Positions 8,576 to 16,447 of a DNA stretch of 30,116 nucleotides are shown here, piece by piece (the stretch's first letter is position 1; every line of letters starts with the position of its first letter). The position numbers and the translations under genes were made by a program. Source of the DNA: a virus; IMG/VR virus record IMGVR_UViG_3300042465_003308, positions 1 to 30,116 of that record. One strand, written 5' to 3'. Below the pieces are notes generated by a model. The model saw only the letters and a list, made by a program, of their open reading frames with translations, did no database searches and had not been told where the DNA came from.

Positions 8576-8605
8576 AAAAAGGGGGGCATATTGCCCCCCT
8601 ACCTC
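8576..8605. terminator. Strong hairpin after the coat gene
   Basis: An 8-bp perfect stem, GGGGGGCA (8581-8588) with TGCCCCCC (8592-8599) and a TAT loop, sits 10 nt after the coat stop. On the + strand it is followed by TACCTC, not a T tract, so it should be a partial terminator or an mRNA 3'-end stabiliser rather than a full stop. On the - strand the same hairpin is followed by five Ts, a better intrinsic terminator for antisense transcription. It could set the high coat-to-tail expression ratio. Confidence 0.6.
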
Positions 8606-8618
8606 AAGGAGCAAGTAA

Positions 8619-8957
8619 ATGGCTAAAGTTCGTCCTTATCTCGGTGTTTACGAAAATATGGATTTTCCAGAATATAAATTTCAAGAATATCCGAAAGTTG
8701 TCGGGTATAAAGATGAGAAAAAGGAAATCCCGATTATTGTCGGAGATGCGAAAGAAGAAGTTGAATTTATCACCAAGGGTGAGCCGGGAGCATTCAAGAC
8801 CCGCGAAGATGAATTGCAGGCAGAACTTGATCGCAAGGCGGTTGAGTTGGAACTTGCGAAGACGCAATTGGCTGAAATGAAAGCGCAGAAAGAATTGGCG
8901 GAAAGCGCCAAAAAGGCTGCACCCAACAAGCCGGTGCTTAACGTCAAGGAAATCTAA
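8619..8957 (+). CDS. Small capsid-region protein with coiled-coil C-half, unknown function
   Basis: 112 residues. The first 55 are Tyr/Lys/Pro-rich and probably compact; residues about 60-100 form a charged heptad-like helix (REDELQAELDRKAVELELAK). It begins after AAGGAG and its stop abuts the ATG of the gp4-like gene. The position between coat and adaptor suggests a head or head-completion role. No family is recognised. Confidence 0.75.
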   Translation: MAKVRPYLGVYENMDFPEYKFQEYPKVVGYKDEKKEIPIIVGDAKEEVEFITKGEPGAFKTREDELQAELDRKAVELELAKTQLAEMKAQKELAESAKKAAPNKPVLNVKEI

Positions 8958-9686
8958 ATGGCCACTACAGCGCTCGACATCATCAATCTTGCTTACAAAG
9001 ACGCTGGTGTGTTGGGCGTTGGACAGTCTTTGCTGGCCGAGGACGTTAATGACGCGCTTGTGCGTTTGAATATGATGATCGCGCAATGGCGCGTGAAACG
9101 CTGGATGGTTTGGCATCTTGTGGATAAAAGCGTTGTGTCCACAGGAGCGCAGTATTACACGGTTGGTCCGGGCGGAGATATTAATGTTTCCGTCCGTCCC
9201 GATAAACTGGAGAGTGCATTTTTTAGAATGCTGCCGGGATCAAGCGGCACACAGTCCGTCGATTATCCGCTCCAGATTTTATTTTCTTACGAAGATTATG
9301 CGCGGATTACGCTGAAAACATTAGTGTCGTTCTCGCAATGTATTTTTTATGACTCCGCATGGCCAATGGGTAAAATCTATCCTTGGCCTTTACCGCAAGC
9401 AAATCTTTACGAAGTGCATATAATTTTAAAGCATGTGCTGGATGAATTCACAGACCTGACATCCACGTTTAACTTTCCTCCGGAGTATCTTGCAGCATTA
9501 CACTACAATCTTGTTGTAAGAACCCGCGCTGCATACCGACTTCCGCCAGATCCGACTTATGAAGGGTTGGCGAAAGACTCCATGCAAACTGTGCGGTCTG
9601 CAAATACGCAGATCCCAAGCCTTGTGATGCCGGATAACTTGGTCCGTCCCGGTGTCTATAACATCTACTCGGACCAAACGAGGTAA
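8958..9686 (+). CDS. Head-to-tail adaptor, P22 gp4-like
   Basis: 242 residues. The N-terminal pattern TALDIINLAYKDAGVLGVGQ, then a LNMMIAQWRVKRWMVW helix and FSYEDYARITLK, matches the P22 gp4 tail-accessory family, and DEFTDLTSTFNFPPEYLAALHYNL is typical of its conserved helical end. The protein binds below the portal ring, closes the packaged head and forms the platform for gp10-type protein and tailspikes. P22 gp4 is shorter (about 166 aa) and has a reported muramidase activity; I see no clear catalytic site here. It is coupled to the preceding gene by TAAATG. Confidence 0.85.
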   Translation: MATTALDIINLAYKDAGVLGVGQSLLAEDVNDALVRLNMMIAQWRVKRWMVWHLVDKSVVSTGAQYYTVGPGGDINVSVRPDKLESAFFRMLPGSSGTQSVDYPLQILFSYEDYARITLKTLVSFSQCIFYDSAWPMGKIYPWPLPQANLYEVHIILKHVLDEFTDLTSTFNFPPEYLAALHYNLVVRTRAAYRLPPDPTYEGLAKDSMQTVRSANTQIPSLVMPDNLVRPGVYNIYSDQTR

Positions 9687-9691
9687 ATCAA

Positions 9692-10090
9692 ATGGCAATA
9701 CCTGATCGTTTTCAGTCCGGCTTTCGTTTAACTGACGGTGACGCAATTGATACCGCTCTTGCAACTCCGCAATGGCAGACAAATTACGGCATTACCGCTT
9801 TAGGCACCGCCCTCGCTTCAACAACTCCTGCGCTTGTTCTTGGACACAATGTGGTCACGACATCAACGGCCAGCAACTATGGCGTTGTTCTTCCAAGTGC
9901 TGTTGCCGGTAGCATCGTGTATTTTTACAATGCTGATAGCGCCGATGCGGTTACGGTGTTTGGCGCTGGTAGCGACACGATCAATGGCACCGCCGGTTCA
10001 ACGGGCGTTTCATATGCTGCAGCAAAACGTGTGCTTTTCATTGCCGTCAACAACGGCGTATGGATTGCGAACGTCCTCGCAGCATCGTAA
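9692..10090 (+). CDS. Small beta-rich virion-type protein, unknown function
   Basis: 132 residues dominated by short beta-type segments and small residues (Ala, Thr, Ser, Val, Gly), for example VVTTSTASNYGVVLPSA and TVFGAGSDTINGTAG. Such composition is seen in decoration, neck or tail-fibre accessory proteins. It lies between the gp4-like and gp10-like genes, with a 5-nt gap before it and a 10-nt gap after. Function is not identified; a head or tail accessory role is inferred from location. Confidence 0.72.
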   Translation: MAIPDRFQSGFRLTDGDAIDTALATPQWQTNYGITALGTALASTTPALVLGHNVVTTSTASNYGVVLPSAVAGSIVYFYNADSADAVTVFGAGSDTINGTAGSTGVSYAAAKRVLFIAVNNGVWIANVLAAS

Positions 10091-10100
10091 GGGGCGTTAA

Positions 10101-11516
10101 GTGGCTCAGATCCAACTTGTTCAAGGTGCATATGAAGCGCGCTCGGTAATAGCGAACGCGCAGAGATGTATCAATCTGTATCCAGAACAGAACACGAAGG
10201 ATGCTGAAGTTCCTTATACGCATTATTGCACTCCGGGGCTGACGTTCTTGACGCAAGGAATTGTTGCTGAAGTGCGTCAGCTCTATACCGCAAGTAATGG
10301 ATATTTGTTTGCGGTGATTGGAGACACAGTTTATTACGTGCCGGATACTTTTGTGTTGCAAACACTTGGAACGATTTCAACACAAAGTGGTCTGGTTAGT
10401 ATGTATGATAACAAGTCCACGTTGATTATTCTTGATGGATCAACGAACGGATGGAGTGTGGATTTGACCACACTAGCTTTCGCAACATTTTCTCCTGCAA
10501 ATTTCGTTGGTGGAAATCAAATTCGTTACATCGATACATTTTTGGTTTCCTCCACGCTTGGAGCCAACATTCAATCAAGTAATTCTGGAGCTACAACTTA
10601 TAACGCACTTTCCGTTGCCACCATGACCGGCGATGCTGATCGGCTTCAAATCATTGACGTTGTGCATAAAGAAATGTGGAGTTTTGGAAAACGCACGACA
10701 GAAGTTTGGAGCAATGTTGGCGGTTTTCCATTTCCTTTTCAACCAATTCCGGGCGTGTTTTTGCAACATGGCATTGCAGCGTTAAGGTCGCTGGCAAAAT
10801 GGGGCCTTAATATTTTCTGGCTTTCGGAAGATAACAATGGTCAGGCGCTGATTATGCAAGGCACGGCCTATAAGGCCGACATCATTTCCACTCCCGCCAT
10901 TGCTGACGCTATTGGCAAATACACAAAAATATCCGACGCGATTGGTTTTTGTTATCAGCAAGGATCACACATTTTTTACATGCTGACTTTTCCGACAGCC
11001 AGCAAAACATGGTGCTACGATCTATCCACCCAACTTTGGCATGAGCGGGCTTATCTGGATGGTAACGGAAATTTAAAACGTCATCGTGCGAACTGCGTTG
11101 CGCAAGCCTATAACAAAACAATTGTAGGTGATTGGCAAAACGGTTCACTCTATTATTTCAATCTTGATGCCTACACAGATGATGGCCAGCCAATTCAGCG
11201 ACTTCGCTCCTTCCCGCATCTTGTGTCGGACGGCGACCGCATAAGCTACACAAACTTTATGGCTGATATTGAAGTCGGCACAGACCTCGATCCAAGCGAC
11301 AACCCACAACTTACACTTCGCTGGAGCGATGATCGTGGAGTAAGTTATGGAAATGGATTGATGCAATCCCTTGGTCGGACAGGTCAATATCGCACAGTGC
11401 CTTCGTGGAGTAGATTAGGCTTTGCGAGAGATCGGGTGTTTGAATTGTCATGGACTGCCGCTTGTGCCTCCGCTTTGAATGGCGCGTGGATACAGGTAGA
11501 GCGGATGGAGACATGA
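10101..11516 (+). CDS. Packaged-DNA stabilisation/tail hub protein, P22 gp10-like
   Basis: 471 residues, the same length class as P22 gp10 (472 aa). The start is GTG at 10101 after AAGGGGCG. The N-terminus has the family-like segments GAYEARSVIANAQRCINLYPE and YTHYCTPGLTFL, followed by repeated beta-strand pairs (YLFAVIGDTVYYV, STLIILDGSTNGWSV) consistent with a beta-propeller-like body. The C-terminal RLGFARDRVFELSW resembles tail-hub ends. It would sit under the gp4-type ring and help retain the genome and bind the tail fibre or needle. It ends 1 nt before the next ATG. Confidence 0.85.
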   Translation: MAQIQLVQGAYEARSVIANAQRCINLYPEQNTKDAEVPYTHYCTPGLTFLTQGIVAEVRQLYTASNGYLFAVIGDTVYYVPDTFVLQTLGTISTQSGLVSMYDNKSTLIILDGSTNGWSVDLTTLAFATFSPANFVGGNQIRYIDTFLVSSTLGANIQSSNSGATTYNALSVATMTGDADRLQIIDVVHKEMWSFGKRTTEVWSNVGGFPFPFQPIPGVFLQHGIAALRSLAKWGLNIFWLSEDNNGQALIMQGTAYKADIISTPAIADAIGKYTKISDAIGFCYQQGSHIFYMLTFPTASKTWCYDLSTQLWHERAYLDGNGNLKRHRANCVAQAYNKTIVGDWQNGSLYYFNLDAYTDDGQPIQRLRSFPHLVSDGDRISYTNFMADIEVGTDLDPSDNPQLTLRWSDDRGVSYGNGLMQSLGRTGQYRTVPSWSRLGFARDRVFELSWTAACASALNGAWIQVERMET

Positions 11517-11517
11517 C

Positions 11518-11769
11518 ATGCAAAAAGTAGTTGTGCCGACATCTCAAAAAGGTTTGGTGGAACCGAATGGGTTTCCTTCTCGCCAATTACAAATCCTTTT
11601 GAGCGCACTTGCCGCAAACAGCGTTCCAACAACCGAAGACTCCTCCACTGGAGCGCCTCTTGGTGCGGTGATTTTGTTACAAAATGCAGCGGTTATGCCC
11701 TCAGGCTGGCAACAAATTGATACGTTGGTGATCGGAGCCAACACCTACAAACTCATAACGCAGGTTTAG
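11518..11769 (+). CDS. 83-aa late-operon protein, unknown function
   Basis: The ATG at 11518 comes one base after the gp10-like stop. The N-terminal half is Ser/Gln/Leu-rich and the C-terminal half contains GAVILLQNAAVMPSGWQQID, which resembles the GWQxxD turn of small tail or fibre-tip domains. It is followed by an ejection-type protein gene after AGGAG. This is a short, moderately hydrophobic protein without a clear membrane helix. Assignment is limited to a probable tail or virion accessory. Confidence 0.68.
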   Translation: MQKVVVPTSQKGLVEPNGFPSRQLQILLSALAANSVPTTEDSSTGAPLGAVILLQNAAVMPSGWQQIDTLVIGANTYKLITQV

Positions 11770-11778
11770 GAGATTACG

Positions 11779-12660
11779 ATGGACCCGGTATCAATTGCGC
11801 TTATGGGCGGTGGAATGCTCGCCGGGAACTTAATTTCCGGCTTTGGTGCGCAAAACGCAGCCAACACACAAGCTGCAGGAGCGCAAAATGCAGGAATTCT
11901 CTCTGCACTTATGCAGCAGCAAGGAATTCAAGCTGCTCAACAAATGTTTGGGCAAGCAAAAGAAGCCCTCTCACCTTATACATCAGCTGGCGGTGACTCG
12001 CTTAAATTGCTTATGAGTTATTTGCAGGGGACAGGTGCGCAACAAGCTGGTGTCGGCGGGGGCGGTGCGAATTTACTTTCTACCTTTGAGCCAACGATGG
12101 AGCGACTTGAAAAAACTCCTGGCTATCAATGGGCAAGAGAACAAGCTCTTGGGGCGATGACCAACAGTGCTGCAGCAAAAGGTCTTGGGACATCTGGAAA
12201 TTTGGTGCAAGGCCTCGGCGCAACCGCAACAGGTCTTGCGTCCCAGACTTTCCAAGATCAATTGAAAAATTATCTTGTGCAAAATCAACAAGCCTACAAC
12301 ATGCTTATGGGACCATCGGAATTAGGTGGCCGCGCTGCAGGACAACTTGCATCATCTGCGACAGGTCTTGGTGGGCAGATGATTGGGGCTTACACAAATC
12401 TCGGCAATACAATAGGCGCAAGCACGATGGGTGCGGCGAATGCACTTGCCGGTGGCCAACAAGCTCTCTCAAGCGCATTTGGAACTGGCGTAAGCAATGC
12501 CGCCTCTCTACCAATGCTTGCGCAAATGTATGGCGGCAATACAAGTCGCAGTTCGTATGGCCAAGTTGGACCCTCAGATTTGTGGAATTTTGCAACAGGT
12601 CAATCAAGTCCGTTTCCTTCGCAAGGGTATAATGTAAATTATGCCGGTGGTGCTCGATAA
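11779..12660 (+). CDS. DNA transfer/ejection protein, P22 gp7-like
   Basis: 293 residues, rich in Ala, Gly and Gln. It starts with a glycine-rich, weakly hydrophobic segment (IALMGGGMLAGNLISGFG). It carries the widespread podophage ejection-protein signature around residues 110-160, TPGYQWAREQALGAMTNSAA then GLGTSGNLVQGLGATATGLA. These proteins are packaged in the head and leave with the DNA to build a channel across the periplasm. It is the first of three ejection-type genes here, matching the P22 7-20-16 cluster in number and order. The C-terminus is Gly/Ser-rich and probably flexible. A good AGGAG site precedes ATG 11779. Confidence 0.8.
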   Translation: MDPVSIALMGGGMLAGNLISGFGAQNAANTQAAGAQNAGILSALMQQQGIQAAQQMFGQAKEALSPYTSAGGDSLKLLMSYLQGTGAQQAGVGGGGANLLSTFEPTMERLEKTPGYQWAREQALGAMTNSAAAKGLGTSGNLVQGLGATATGLASQTFQDQLKNYLVQNQQAYNMLMGPSELGGRAAGQLASSATGLGGQMIGAYTNLGNTIGASTMGAANALAGGQQALSSAFGTGVSNAASLPMLAQMYGGNTSRSSYGQVGPSDLWNFATGQSSPFPSQGYNVNYAGGAR

Positions 12661-12677
12661 CTTTAAGGAGCAATTAG

Positions 12678-14165
12678 ATGCCTGAGATCCCCTTTCCACA
12701 AGCTCCAGAAGCCCCACGGTTCGCACAACCAAATCCGCTCAACACAATGGAGCAGATGCAAGGTTTGGCGCTTCGCGGAATTGAAGCGCAAAAACTCCAG
12801 CAAGCCACTGAGCAACAAGCGTTAATGAACAGGGCTCAAGCGGGCCTTGGTCAAATTATGCAGCAACACGTAAACCCGCAAACGGGAGATGTGGATATTA
12901 ATGCTGTTCTTGTGGACGCAGCTGGACATCCGGAAACGTCTTTGTTGTTTCCAAAGATCGCATCAGATGCGTTGACGATGAAGCTCACAAATCAGCAATT
13001 GCTGAACGCCAAAATCGAAGGAGCCATGAAGAAACAAGAAATCATGGCGAACACATCAGCATCGTATTTAGATAAGGCTGCAAAAACTGGCGATGTTTTG
13101 ACAAAGCAGGACCTTGCTGGAATTTACGGGGAAATGGTTACGGCAGGTGTGCTGTCAAGCGAAGAAGCTGTTAAAGGTCTTGCGTTTATCACATCACAAA
13201 AGATGAACCCGGAAACATTAATTCGCAATATGGCGCAGCGTTCTGCCCAAGGCCTCAAACAAATGGAAGCCTCAAAGCAAACGCTACAATCTCAATACGA
13301 GATGATGTCCGGACAAACCGAAGAAGGCACTCCGTTTCAAGCTCCCCGCGCACAACTTCCCGGCACATTACCTCCGGGGGTCGGCGCTACGCCAAGATCG
13401 CAGGCTGCTCCGCAAGCACCTGCTGAAGAAGATGTCGCGCAAGGCGGGGTGGCTCCTCCTGCTGAAGGCGCGGCTAGGCCGCAGGCTCAACCCTCTGGGC
13501 CTGCGGCTACCCCCGGCATTCGCACAGGGCTTAGTCCAGCTGAACAAGCCTCAATGAAACCGTATCAAGAATATCAAGAAGGCAAAGGGCCTTGGCGAGA
13601 TGAGGAAAAGAAAATTGCTACGAACGCTACCGTTGCAATGGATCTCGAAAGTAGATTGACAAAAGCAAAAGATGCTTTGAGTGAGTTTAAGACCGGCCCG
13701 GGCATGGAAACAAGATCGAAGTTGGCAAAGGCTGCGCAAGCTCTTGGTATGGAGGATCTCGCCGCCAGTTTGTTGGGTGCGCCGGGAAGCAAAAAGGCGT
13801 TGCCGTCCATGCAATACATCGAAAAGCAGATGACTAAAAATGCTTTCGAAGAATTGAAAACTGCGCTTGGAGGCCAAGGTCGCTTTACAAACCTTGAGGT
13901 TGAAAACTTCTTAAAGTCCAACTGGAACCTTGAAACCGATCCTCGCGCAATTGAAACAATGTTTAACGAGGTTCATCGTATTGCGCAGATTGCAAAGTAT
14001 GAAGCACTTGCGGCAGAGCGGTATGGGATGCACAGCCGGTCAAAATATCGTGATCCTGAGTCCTTTAACGTGCTTCACTTTGATAATAGAATGCGTGATA
14101 AGTTGCTGGAAAAAGGTTTGCTACACGAAGGCCCTTATGAAATTAAGCAGCCGGGAGCAAAGTAA
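12678..14165 (+). CDS. Ejection/internal virion protein, P22 gp20 position
   Basis: 495 residues with long amphipathic helices (QGLALRGIEAQKLQQATEQQ), a low-complexity Pro/Ala/Gln linker around 220-275, and a second helical part to the C-terminus. There is no catalytic signature. It lies between the gp7-like gene and the transglycosylase-like gene, the position of P22 gp20. AAGGAG precedes ATG 12678. The last base is the first base of the next start codon (TAATGG), so translation is coupled. The role, an internal protein ejected with DNA, is inferred from order and composition. Confidence 0.72.
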   Translation: MPEIPFPQAPEAPRFAQPNPLNTMEQMQGLALRGIEAQKLQQATEQQALMNRAQAGLGQIMQQHVNPQTGDVDINAVLVDAAGHPETSLLFPKIASDALTMKLTNQQLLNAKIEGAMKKQEIMANTSASYLDKAAKTGDVLTKQDLAGIYGEMVTAGVLSSEEAVKGLAFITSQKMNPETLIRNMAQRSAQGLKQMEASKQTLQSQYEMMSGQTEEGTPFQAPRAQLPGTLPPGVGATPRSQAAPQAPAEEDVAQGGVAPPAEGAARPQAQPSGPAATPGIRTGLSPAEQASMKPYQEYQEGKGPWRDEEKKIATNATVAMDLESRLTKAKDALSEFKTGPGMETRSKLAKAAQALGMEDLAASLLGAPGSKKALPSMQYIEKQMTKNAFEELKTALGGQGRFTNLEVENFLKSNWNLETDPRAIETMFNEVHRIAQIAKYEALAAERYGMHSRSKYRDPESFNVLHFDNRMRDKLLEKGLLHEGPYEIKQPGAK

Positions 14166-16447
14166 TGGCCTACGAAATCACCCCGAAAGATGTTGATGAA
14201 CTTTGGTCAAACCCCTCTCCGACCACAAATCGAGCATCGGTTTACAACCCACAAGAGGCTGCAAGTTATATTGTCGGGGCCGCACAAAAGCGTGGGATTG
14301 ATCCGAATGTGGCTTTGCGCGTTGCACGAAGCGAAGGGCTCAATCAATACACCGGGGATGAAGGCTCCAGCTTTGGGCCTTTCCAATTACACTATGGTGG
14401 TGTAGCGAAAGGTGGAAATGCAGTCGGCGGGCTCGGTGATGTGTTCACGCAGCGCACCGGACTTGACGCGCGAGATCCTCGCACATGGCGGCAACAAATC
14501 GATTTTTCGTTAGATGAAGCGGCGAGAACTGGTTGGGGTCCGTGGCATGGCTGGAAAGGCGATATGCGCGCCGGTCTGCCAGGAGGCACACAAGTCGCTT
14601 CCGCGTCGATGATGAATGATGCTGGCCCACAATCACAAGGCGATTGGCTTGAACAAACGGAACGCACATTTTCCGGACCACAACGTGCGGCCCCTCCCCT
14701 CCCGAAAGCATGGGAAGCTCCAGAGCTAAAACCAATTCAACCTTATATCGCACCGGTTCCTGCAACACCCGCAGAGCCACCAGCAAACTGGGGCGCAGGA
14801 AGATCATTCGCAACAGGTTTGACGTTAGGTGCGGAGCCTTACATCGAAGCGGGCTTGTCAACTCTTGCACACAAACCTGCTGGCATGGGTTATCAAGAAG
14901 CGTTCCGCACAGCTCTTGGCAACATTCAGCGTGAACGTGAGGCGTATCAACAAGCGCGGCCTACAACTTCTATGCTTGCTGAAGGTGCCGGTGCGTTGGT
15001 TGGCACAGCATTACCTATGGGGCTTGCCGGTCGTGGTGCTGCAATGGGTGCAGAAGCGTTAAGTCAGGCCGCTCCGAGAGCTAGACCTGCGATTGAAGCT
15101 GCTACACGTTTTCTTTCCGGCCAAACTGCTGCGACAAGTGAGGGGCTTGGTGCGGGCTTGGCAAGAGGTGCGTCTTACGGCGCGCAAGGTGCAGTTCAAG
15201 GTGTGGGACAAGCGGCTCTTACACAAGCTCTTCAACCCGAAGATGTTGGATTTGGTGAGTCGTTGGCGAGAGGCGCTGCTGGTGGCGCACTTGGTGGGGC
15301 GTTTATCAATCCATTAGTTAGCGGCGTCGTTGCGCCGTTTACTGCACCAATTTCACGCCAGTTGCGCGACATGGCTCAAAACGTCAATGCCAAATTCGGC
15401 CTCAACATTCGCCCAACACAAATTGCACAAGATGCTGAAATCAAAGCCCTCGACGCTCGCGTAATTCCACAACACCTTCACGATGAGCAAGTTATAAAGT
15501 TTAACGAAGAATTGTCGAAACAAGTTGGAATGGCTGGTAAGGATTTAACAAATCCCGAAGTGCAATCGCAGATGCGGAAAGTTGGTAATGATCTTACCAA
15601 TATTGCTGCAAACACTTCGATGGCGACAAACAAAAATCTTTATCAAGACCTTGGCGCTATCCGCCAAGATGTTTACGCCACAACACTCGATGGAAGCCCC
15701 CTTCGAGCCAAAGTTGACGGGATTATCTCTCGCATCTTTAACGAAATTCAGCCTACAAAATCTGGAAGCAAATGGCAGTTTGAACTTCCCGGCACTAAGT
15801 TTCGTGCGCTTACAAAATACCAAGGGCTTATTGATAAGGAACTGGGATCAAGCACCGATCCAGCAATGCGCACGGTAGGGCACGATTTGAAAACAGCGTT
15901 GTTTGATATGTTTGAGGTTGCCGATCCTGCGAAGGCTGGACTCTACAATAAAGCCCGGGCTGATTATCGTAAGCTCACAGCGATTGCACCATTGGCTGAA
16001 AAGTCCACATCCGGAATTCTTGATCCAACAAAAATTCTCTCGCAAGTAAATCGCAAAGGTCTGACAGGTGACATTCGTGAGTTAGCGGAAGCTGGTCAGC
16101 ATTTACCAAAAGCCACATCGACCGGCACCGCAAAACCTGCACCACGAATTACACCTGCCGAAGCTGCACAACAAGCATTGCAATACGGGCCTGTGCCTTT
16201 AGGTGCGTACGCTGCGCATTGGCTTGGCCTTCCTGCAGAAGCAACTGCAATCGGCGCGGCTGCATTAGGTGGCGGTCAGGCCATTGGCGCAGGATTGCGA
16301 AATGTGTTGATGGCGAGTCCGACTGTTGGAAGAAATGTGTTAGAAGGTGGCACGTTAGTGCCGACGCTTGCTCGAGGGGTGGGCGCTTTAGGAATGCGCG
16401 GAGCTGCACAAGTTCCGACAGAAGTTGGTGTTGGAAGGGGTCGATGA
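14165..16447 (+). CDS. Ejection protein with lytic-transglycosylase-like N-terminal domain (P22 gp16 position)
   Basis: 760 residues. The first 140 look like an SLT/phage tail lysozyme domain: ALRVARSEGLNQY supplies the likely catalytic Glu57, SSFGPFQLHYGG (68-79) is the conserved substrate-groove motif, and a Trp-rich WGPWHGWKG follows at 124-132. It would cut peptidoglycan for DNA passage. A Pro-rich linker (about 160-215) leads to a large Ala/Gly-rich region (about 270-390), with stretches such as LARGAAGGALGGAFINPLVS that could insert into the cytoplasmic membrane. A charged helical part follows, then another Ala/Gly-rich end. This architecture fits the largest ejection protein. It overlaps the fibre gene by 1-4 nt. 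Confidence 0.83.
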   Translation: MAYEITPKDVDELWSNPSPTTNRASVYNPQEAASYIVGAAQKRGIDPNVALRVARSEGLNQYTGDEGSSFGPFQLHYGGVAKGGNAVGGLGDVFTQRTGLDARDPRTWRQQIDFSLDEAARTGWGPWHGWKGDMRAGLPGGTQVASASMMNDAGPQSQGDWLEQTERTFSGPQRAAPPLPKAWEAPELKPIQPYIAPVPATPAEPPANWGAGRSFATGLTLGAEPYIEAGLSTLAHKPAGMGYQEAFRTALGNIQREREAYQQARPTTSMLAEGAGALVGTALPMGLAGRGAAMGAEALSQAAPRARPAIEAATRFLSGQTAATSEGLGAGLARGASYGAQGAVQGVGQAALTQALQPEDVGFGESLARGAAGGALGGAFINPLVSGVVAPFTAPISRQLRDMAQNVNAKFGLNIRPTQIAQDAEIKALDARVIPQHLHDEQVIKFNEELSKQVGMAGKDLTNPEVQSQMRKVGNDLTNIAANTSMATNKNLYQDLGAIRQDVYATTLDGSPLRAKVDGIISRIFNEIQPTKSGSKWQFELPGTKFRALTKYQGLIDKELGSSTDPAMRTVGHDLKTALFDMFEVADPAKAGLYNKARADYRKLTAIAPLAEKSTSGILDPTKILSQVNRKGLTGDIRELAEAGQHLPKATSTGTAKPAPRITPAEAAQQALQYGPVPLGAYAAHWLGLPAEATAIGAAALGGGQAIGAGLRNVLMASPTVGRNVLEGGTLVPTLARGVGALGMRGAAQVPTEVGVGRGR

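Noticed and set aside
9119-9127. Perfect DnaA-box 9-mer TGTGGATAA
   Set aside because: A single copy inside the gp4-like gene and far from the DnaA-like gene; one match in 30 kb is not evidence of an origin.
16219-16443. N-terminal extension of the fibre gene
   Set aside because: It lies wholly within the preceding ejection gene in another frame; the ribosome site AAGGGG and signal-like start support 16444 or 16447.
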